A stretch of 10,901 nucleotides of DNA from Archangium sp. (GTDB lineage Bacteria; Myxococcota; Myxococcia; Myxococcales; Myxococcaceae). Each line of letters starts with the position of its first letter. Position 1 is the first letter of the stretch. The notes beneath the pieces are model-generated. The model did not search any database. It saw only the letters and a list, made by a program, of their open reading frames with translations, and had not been told where the DNA came from. The translations under genes and the position numbers were made by a program. The DNA lies in contig JAEUJR010000715.1 in NCBI GenBank assembly GCA_016793585.1, positions 1 through 10,901 on the forward strand, written 5' to 3'. Of this stretch, positions 6,694 through 10,901 are shown piece by piece.

Positions 6694-8246
6694 GGAGCAC
6701 CCGCCAGGCGAAACGTGTCGCTCGTCACCAGCGTCAGCAGCGCTTCCCGAACGTCTCCATCGGTGAGCTCGAGCGCGCGCGTCATGGCGTCGAGCGTGCA
6801 GCGATCGCCTGCCGTCTCTGCGCGGCCCATCGTGAAGCGGAACCACTGGGTCGCGACGCAGCGGCGAACGTCTGGGCTCTGGGAAAGCCACTGGCCGAGC
6901 GGCTCGGCGCCTTCGAAGTGGAAGCCTCCGTCGGGTTGCGTCACCTCACCACGCGCGTCGATGGCGCGGCCGTTCTCGACGAGCCTGAACGCGCCGGTCT
7001 CGTCGTAGCGCTCGAGCCCGAAGCCGATCGGATCCATCAGCTGGTGGCACCCTGAGCAGGCAGGGTCGGCGACGTGCTGCTGAAAGCGCATGCGCGTGGT
7101 GGCGCCCGTGAGCGTGGGCAACGTCATCGAGACGTTGGGTGGAGGCGTCGGCAGCTTCTCGCAGAGCAGCCGCTCACGAACGAAGCGGCCGCGCAGCGTG
7201 GGCGAGGTGCCGGTCGACTTCGCCCAGACCGCCAGCACGCCTGGCGCCGTCAGCACGCCGCTGCGCTGGAGCACGTCGAGCGGTACGCGCCGAAACCCTT
7301 CGCCTTCGAGCCCAGCGAACCCATAGAGCGCGCCCAGCGGTGGGTCGACGAAGGTGGTCTTGCCCGAGAAGAGCGTCGACAGGTGGTGATCGTCGAGCGT
7401 CACGAAGGCGCCGAGCTCGGCGATCTCCCGCTCCATCGAGGGCTTCAGCTCGTCGAAGCCCGCGTCGAGCCCGCCGCGCGAGAGACGTGAGAGCGAAGAG
7501 ACGCCCAGCCATTCGACGTGAAAGCGGCCGATGGTTCGTCGCGCGGCACTGGTCGAGAGCAGCCGGCGTGCTTCGGCGCGAACGGTCTCGCTCGACGAGA
7601 GCGCGCCTGACGCCGCGAGCTCCCGCAGGCGCTGGTCGGGCCCTTCGCCGGTGAGCGCGAAGGCCAGCCGGGTCGCGAGCGCGTCATCGTCGACGGCGCC
7701 GCCATCGGCAGCCTCCACACGAAAGAGGAAGGCGGGGGCCTGCAGCAGCACCTGCGTGATCAGCCGCGCGCTCGCGTCTTCCGCCTCGGTCGCCCGCAGC
7801 CGGCGCCATGTCTCGTTCAGCCGCTCGAGCTCGTCGTCACGCACCGGGCGCCGGAAGAGCGCGGTCGCCAGCTTCGCGATGAGCCTGGGCGCGCACGCGT
7901 CGGAGATGGGGCAGGGCGAGAGCTCGTCCACGTTCATGGAGGTGGTCGCGCGCTCCGAAGCCTCGAGCAGCTTCTCTGCCAGCGAGACCGATGCCGCTTG
8001 CGCCTCGGCGACGGTCGAGAAGCCGAGCCCTTCGTCGTCGGGGATCTCGAGCGTGGCGTCGACGTTCAACGCCTGCTTCACCGACTGCTGCCACTCGAGG
8101 CGCGTCAGCCGCCGCAGCCGCTGTCGAGCGGGGTGGCTCGTGCAGGCAGTCGCGACCGTGGTGACGGGCTCGGGGTTCAGCGTCGGCGCCGCAGCCTGGC
8201 GGCAGGCCAGCGCCATCGTCATCGCCGCAGGCAGGAGCCACCGCAC
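6690..8246 (-). CDS. DUF1587/1595/1592/1588/1585 multidomain protein with heme-binding motif
   Basis: The 518-residue product has the domain chain common in Planctomycetes, Verrucomicrobia and Myxococcota. In order: a DUF1587-like part (about 40-100, starting RLTRLEW), DUF1595 (about 118-180, with ATALFRRPVRDDELERL), DUF1592 (about 189-315), DUF1588 (about 328-423, with GVLTAPGVLA and TSPTLRGRFVRERLL), and DUF1585 (about 440-515). DUF1588 contains CSGCHQLMDPIGFGLE (397-412), whose CxxCH is a c-type heme attachment motif. The N-terminus MRWLLPAAMTMALAC looks like a lipoprotein signal with Cys15, though Ala at -3 is not ideal. I chose GTG at 8246 because it begins that signal and GAAG lies about 8 bases upstream; GTG at 8255 is an alternative. 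The longer frame to 8417 would overlap the divergent gene. It is coupled to DUF1552 by ATGA. An envelope cytochrome-like role is inferred. Confidence 0.88.
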   Translation of the reverse strand: MRWLLPAAMTMALACRQAAAPTLNPEPVTTVATACTSHPARQRLRRLTRLEWQQSVKQALNVDATLEIPDDEGLGFSTVAEAQAASVSLAEKLLEASERATTSMNVDELSPCPISDACAPRLIAKLATALFRRPVRDDELERLNETWRRLRATEAEDASARLITQVLLQAPAFLFRVEAADGGAVDDDALATRLAFALTGEGPDQRLRELAASGALSSSETVRAEARRLLSTSAARRTIGRFHVEWLGVSSLSRLSRGGLDAGFDELKPSMEREIAELGAFVTLDDHHLSTLFSGKTTFVDPPLGALYGFAGLEGEGFRRVPLDVLQRSGVLTAPGVLAVWAKSTGTSPTLRGRFVRERLLCEKLPTPPPNVSMTLPTLTGATTRMRFQQHVADPACSGCHQLMDPIGFGLERYDETGAFRLVENGRAIDARGEVTQPDGGFHFEGAEPLGQWLSQSPDVRRCVATQWFRFTMGRAETAGDRCTLDAMTRALELTDGDVREALLTLVTSDTFRLAGAP

Positions 8247-8303
8247 GACGAGCACTTCAAACGCAACGCTGCCGCAGGCGCAAGCCGTGGTACCAGTCGG
8301 GGC
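8247..8303. promoter_or_regulatory. Divergent promoter region between DUF1592-type and DUF4190-like genes
   Basis: This 57-base gap separates two divergent start codons and must hold or adjoin promoters for both directions. I see no convincing -35/-10 or -24/-12 elements. An 8-base palindrome TGGTACCA lies at 8288-8295, just before the + strand start, and could be an operator or chance. Confidence 0.35.
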
Positions 8304-8879
8304 GTGGCGACGCAGGAAGACGGCAAGACTGCAGCGACGATGGCCCTCGTCTCTGGAGCGCTCGGGCTGACGCTCATTCCGCTCGTCGGCGCGGTCGTGG
8401 CGATCATCGCCGGTCATCTCGCGAGGCGAACGTTGCCGAAGGGCGCAGAAGGCCGGCGGCAGGCCACCATCGGGCTGGGGCTCGGGTATCTCGGGTTGGC
8501 GGCTCCTGCGCTGCTCATCGGCCTGGGGAACACGCCGTCATCGCGGGCCGCCGACGTCGAAGCAGGCTGCGTGCGAGCGCTCGAGACGAAGGCGCCCTTT
8601 GCCGCCTGCAGCCAGTTGATCGGCGACGTGGCGCTCGCCTCGTCTTTTCAGAGCCTGGGCGCGATCGAGCCCGCACGTCGCCTCGACTCGTGGGTGGCGG
8701 CCGTCAAAGACAGCGCCACCTGCCGCATGGAGCCCAAACCGGCGCTCTGCTCGTTCGAGGCAGGAGCACGTGACGAGCTGCGACGGCTGGCGGTCGACGC
8801 GTACCTTCGTTCGGTGCGAACGATCGAGCCGCAGACGAGTCGCGCCGTCGAGGCGGCGCTCCCGCGCCACCTTCAGTGA
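8304..8879 (+). CDS. DUF4190-like membrane protein with Cys-containing C-terminal region
   Basis: The 191-residue product opens with KTAATMALVSGALGL, a first membrane segment (about 10-27), a short turn and the IIAGHLARR motif (34-42). A second hydrophobic segment, ATIGLGLGYLGLAAPALLIGL, spans about 54-74. This two-helix arrangement with a GHLARR turn is the DUF4190 pattern, found in small membrane proteins of unknown function. The remaining 115 residues are soluble, with four cysteines (89, 102, 140, 149) that could form two disulfides if the region faces the periplasm. GTG at 8304 is preferred over ATG at 8340 because it keeps the first helix whole, but ribosome-binding support is weak. The upstream open frame to 7998 is antisense to the DUF1592-type gene. 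The 3' end overlaps the HD-GYP gene by 7 bases, tail to tail. Function is not known. Confidence 0.75.
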   Translation: MATQEDGKTAATMALVSGALGLTLIPLVGAVVAIIAGHLARRTLPKGAEGRRQATIGLGLGYLGLAAPALLIGLGNTPSSRAADVEAGCVRALETKAPFAACSQLIGDVALASSFQSLGAIEPARRLDSWVAAVKDSATCRMEPKPALCSFEAGARDELRRLAVDAYLRSVRTIEPQTSRAVEAALPRHLQ

Positions 8880-10414
8880 CCCTTCAGCGCGCGCTTCGGC
8901 ACCTCGGCCTCGACGAAGATGCGAATGAGCTCGGCGTCGAGCTGCCCGCTCTTCGACTCCATGTGCAGAATGTCGATGGCCTTCTCGTGTGGCACGGCCT
9001 TCTTGTACGGGCGGTCGCTGGCCGTCAGCGCGTCGTAGATGTCCGAGATGGCCATCATCTTCGACTGCAGGGGAATTCGTTCGGCGGCGAGCGCGCGCGG
9101 GTAGCCCTTGCCGTCGAGCTTCTCGTGGTGCGCGTAGGCGATCTCGGGCACGCGCTTGAGCACCCGCGTCCACGGAATCTGCGAGAGGAACTTGAAGGTG
9201 TGCGTGACGTGCGACTCGATCTCACGGCGCTCGGTGGCCGACAACGACCCGCGCGGAATCGAGAGCACCTGAATCTCGTGAGCCGACAGAATCGTCATCG
9301 GCCGCTCGCGTGAATCGGTGAACGCCACCTCGCCAAGACCGGCCAGCTTCTCGAAGCCGCCCTGCGCCAGCACCGTCGGCTTGTTGCAGGTGATGATGAA
9401 GTCGAGCGCCTCGTCGAGCTCCTTCAGCTCCTTCGTCAGGCGCACCTCTTCTTCCTGATCGATGGCCGCGATCTCGCGATCGCCGCGCAGCTTCACCATC
9501 TCGAGGCGTCGCTGCATCGAGGCGAGCTGACGGTCTTTGCGCGCGAGCTCGAAGCGCTGCTTGATGACCTCGAACTCGTGCGGGTACAGCTTCTCGGCCT
9601 TCACCAGCACCGGCTCGCGCACACCGATCTTCCCGAAGTCGTGCAGCAGCGACGCGTAGCGAATCTCCTGGATCTGCTCCTGCGTGAAGGTGGTGCCGCG
9701 ATAGGGCCCGTCGTCAACGGCCTCGGCCGACTGGGCGAGCCCGACGGTGAGCGAGGCGACGCGACCCGAGTGACCAGCCGTGGTGGGGTCGCGCGACTCG
9801 ATGGCCATCACCGAGGCCTGTACGAAGCCTTCGAAGAGGCGGCTGATCTCTTCGTGCAGCATCGCGTTCTCGATGGCCTGCGCGGCCTGCCCTCCGAGGG
9901 CGAGCAACAGCTCTTCGTCTTCGGCGTCGAAGGTGCCGTCCGACGCGTTGAGCGCCTGAATGACGCCGGTGATCTCGCCGCGCGTGTCGCGCATGGGCAC
10001 GCAGAGAATGCTCTTCGTGCGGTAGCCGCTCTTCACGTCGAAGTCGCGGTTGAACCGGGCGTCTTCGTAGGCGTCCTTGATGTTGACGATCTCGCCCGTG
10101 GCCGCGACCGAGCCCGCGATGCCCTGGCCGATGGGAAGACGAATCTCGGAGCTGGCGCCCTGGGCGACGCGGCTCCACAGCTCGTTGCGGGTGCGGTCGA
10201 CGATGAAGAGGCTGCAGCGATCGGCTTCGACGACCCGCGCGGCCTCTCTCAAGATGAGGGGCAGCAGCGTGTCGAGGTTGCGCTCGGCCGTCATCGCCTT
10301 GGCGACCTCGAGAATCGACGACAGCTTGCTCATGCGTCGCAGCGCCGCCTGCATCGGCGTGATCGACGGTGAGGTGGTTTCGTCTGCCTTGAAGTCGTTG
10401 GGGCTGGTAGACAC
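8873..10414 (-). CDS. GAF-HD-GYP cyclic-di-GMP phosphodiesterase with an insertion in the catalytic domain
   Basis: The 513-residue cytoplasmic protein has a GAF sensor domain (about 45-185, with RCSLFIVD and LCVPM) joined by a helix to an HD-GYP domain (about 195-510). HD-GYP proteins hydrolyse cyclic-di-GMP to pGpG and GMP at a two- or three-metal centre. Visible ligands and motifs are AGHSGR (213-218), LLHDFGKIGV (256-265), SHVTH (His402), AYAHHEKLDGKGYP (426-439) and ISDIYDALTASDRPYK (456-471), so the catalytic set looks complete. Unusually, about 110 residues (about 283-395) separate the KAEKLYPHEFEVIKQ helix from the His402 helix that normally follows at once; the early part is charged and coiled-coil-like. 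The start is GTG at 10414, with AGAGGA rather far upstream (about 12 bases); ATG at 10354 would also keep the GAF domain. The gene is divergent from the MBL lipoprotein gene and tail-overlaps the DUF4190-like gene. Confidence 0.92.
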   Translation of the reverse strand: MSTSPNDFKADETTSPSITPMQAALRRMSKLSSILEVAKAMTAERNLDTLLPLILREAARVVEADRCSLFIVDRTRNELWSRVAQGASSEIRLPIGQGIAGSVAATGEIVNIKDAYEDARFNRDFDVKSGYRTKSILCVPMRDTRGEITGVIQALNASDGTFDAEDEELLLALGGQAAQAIENAMLHEEISRLFEGFVQASVMAIESRDPTTAGHSGRVASLTVGLAQSAEAVDDGPYRGTTFTQEQIQEIRYASLLHDFGKIGVREPVLVKAEKLYPHEFEVIKQRFELARKDRQLASMQRRLEMVKLRGDREIAAIDQEEEVRLTKELKELDEALDFIITCNKPTVLAQGGFEKLAGLGEVAFTDSRERPMTILSAHEIQVLSIPRGSLSATERREIESHVTHTFKFLSQIPWTRVLKRVPEIAYAHHEKLDGKGYPRALAAERIPLQSKMMAISDIYDALTASDRPYKKAVPHEKAIDILHMESKSGQLDAELIRIFVEAEVPKRALKGH

Positions 10415-10418
10415 GGAG
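10415..10418 (+). promoter_or_regulatory. Ribosome-binding site of the MBL lipoprotein gene
   Basis: GGAG lies 4 bases before the ATG at 10423. An in-frame TAG at 10408-10410 excludes any earlier start, so this site and that ATG fix the N-terminus. It sits directly beside the divergent GTG of the HD-GYP gene. Confidence 0.55.
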
Positions 10419-10422
10419 CGCG

Positions 10423-10901
10423 ATGTTCCTCTGGCGAGCGAGCCTCCGCAACCGCCTCACCATCGCGATGTGCGCCTTCTCCATGGTGAGCGGCTGCGCG
10501 ATGCAGCAGTTCCTTCGCGTCGACGAGCGGCGGGTCGACGAGCGGCTGCGCTTCTTCCTCGGCGGCGGCGGCAATTCGCTGGTGCTCTCGCACGGCGCAG
10601 AGGCCTTCCTCATCGACACCAAGTTCGCGGGCGCCTCGAAGTCGCTGCGCCACCGCGTCGAAGAAGAGCTGCTGCGCGACGTGCGGCGCGTGCTGTTGAC
10701 GCACTCGCACTTCGATCACGCCGACGGCCTCGAGCGCTACCACCACCTCGGCCCGGTGCTCGTGCACGAGAACACGAAGCGGCGGCTCGAGGCGCGCGGG
10801 GTGCGGGCGCAGTGGGTCGAGGTGAACGGCTCCATCGAGCTGCAGCTCGGTGACGAGCTCGTGCGCATCTGGTTCCCCGGCAAGGGCCACACCGACGGCG
10901 A
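10423..10901 (+). CDS. Metallo-beta-lactamase-fold hydrolase, predicted lipoprotein, 3' partial
   Basis: The frame is open from ATG 10423 to the window end, giving 159 residues and part of the next codon. The N-terminus MFLWRASLRNRLTIAMCAF followed by MVSGC is a lipoprotein signal with lipobox VSGC and acylated Cys25, so the enzyme is exported. The fold starts at GNSLVLSHG and AFLIDTKF. LLTHSHFDHADGL (91-103) is the metal-binding HxHxDH motif (His94, His96, Asp98, His99). PGKGHTDG (152-159) supplies the third-strand His156 just before the cut. MBL-fold hydrolases use one or two zinc or iron ions; the substrate cannot be told from this part, and a beta-lactamase is only one option. A 5-residue duplication (VDERR, VDERL) sits at 33-42, between the signal and the fold. 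The gene is divergent from the HD-GYP gene with 8 bases between starts. Confidence 0.88.
   Translation, partial: MFLWRASLRNRLTIAMCAFSMVSGCAMQQFLRVDERRVDERLRFFLGGGGNSLVLSHGAEAFLIDTKFAGASKSLRHRVEEELLRDVRRVLLTHSHFDHADGLERYHHLGPVLVHENTKRRLEARGVRAQWVEVNGSIELQLGDELVRIWFPGKGHTDG
10519..10548 (+). repeat. 15-base in-frame tandem duplication
   Basis: GTCGACGAGCGGCGG (10519-10533) is followed directly by GTCGACGAGCGGCTG (10534-10548), 14 of 15 identical. It encodes VDERR then VDERL near the mature N-terminus of the MBL lipoprotein. It looks like a recent slippage duplication that kept the frame. Confidence 0.75.

Noticed and set aside
6694..6891. N-terminal extension of the DUF1552 frame
   Set aside because: The 66 extra codons are Arg/His-rich, overlap the end of the DUF1592-type gene, and would bury the twin-arginine signal. 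The ATGA overlap gives the natural start.
8288..8295. TGGTACCA palindrome as a defined operator
   Set aside because: Eight bases with no extension of the symmetry and no second copy is too little to claim a binding site; noted only within the intergenic entry.
7998..8303. N-terminal extension of the DUF4190-like frame
   Set aside because: It reads antisense through the start of the DUF1592-type gene and has no domain content; the membrane protein begins sensibly at 8304.
7531..8370. A 279-codon + strand frame opposite the DUF1592-type gene
   Set aside because: Its product is Ser/Arg/Ala-rich without domains, and the opposite strand carries clear DUF1587 to DUF1592 segments over the same bases.
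8861..8895. GC-rich CGCG/GCGC matches around the DUF4190-like/HD-GYP overlap as a terminator
   Set aside because: The arms are very short simple GC alternations, and the repeated CCTTCAG is direct rather than inverted; there is no T run.
10077..10853. A + strand frame overlapping the HD-GYP start and the MBL gene
   Set aside because: It is in a different frame from the MBL gene. Its product is Arg/Ala-rich, while the frame from 10423 has a lipobox and HxHxDH.

Overview
The window is GC-rich and very densely coded, with third codon positions mostly G or C. Its gene set suggests a member of the Myxococcota or a related delta-proteobacterial lineage. The pointers are the paired DUF1592-type and DUF1552 exported proteins, a propionyl-CoA carboxylase beta chain, a GAF-HD-GYP phosphodiesterase and a SixA-CHAD pair. 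This placement is inference from gene content; there is no rRNA or phylogenetic marker in the window. I see no tRNA, rRNA, CRISPR array, transposase or phage gene.

Layout. (1) Bases 1-3149, + strand: the 3' 95% of an acyl-CoA carboxylase carboxyltransferase gene (pccB-like), a small membrane-anchored TPR-like protein, a SixA phosphohistidine phosphatase and a CHAD-domain protein. They are closely spaced, with gaps of 16 and 7 bases and then a 7-base overlap, so they look like one operon. (2) 3153-4325, - strand: an exported coiled-coil protein that converges on the CHAD gene with only 3 bases between stop codons. (3) 4326-4494: the largest non-coding stretch. It holds a close match to a sigma-54 promoter facing the coiled-coil gene, a pair of palindromes upstream of it, and a hairpin followed by a T run on the truB side. 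(4) 4495-5406, + strand: a stand-alone TruB-family pseudouridine synthase. (5) 5413-8246, - strand: a translationally coupled pair, a heme-motif DUF1587/1595/1592/1588/1585 lipoprotein followed by a DUF1552 protein with a twin-arginine signal. (6) 8304-8879, + strand: a DUF4190-like membrane protein, divergent from that pair. (7) 8873-10414, - strand: GAF-HD-GYP, overlapping the DUF4190-like gene tail to tail. (8) 10423-10901, + strand: the start of a metallo-beta-lactamase-fold lipoprotein, cut by the window end. Its start lies only 8 bases from the HD-GYP start.

Functional themes. SixA plus CHAD suggests phosphohistidine or polyphosphate handling. The DUF1592/DUF1552 pair suggests an uncharacterised envelope redox or hydrolase unit. 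GAF-HD-GYP points to regulated cyclic-di-GMP breakdown. All three convergent gene junctions are 3 to 6 bases apart or overlapping, and two of them carry a palindrome across a stop codon. Nothing here is clearly a new defence or mobile system. The most promising leads are the sigma-54 promoter candidate, the TPR-SixA-CHAD operon, the insertion inside the HD-GYP domain and the DUF1592/DUF1552 pair.
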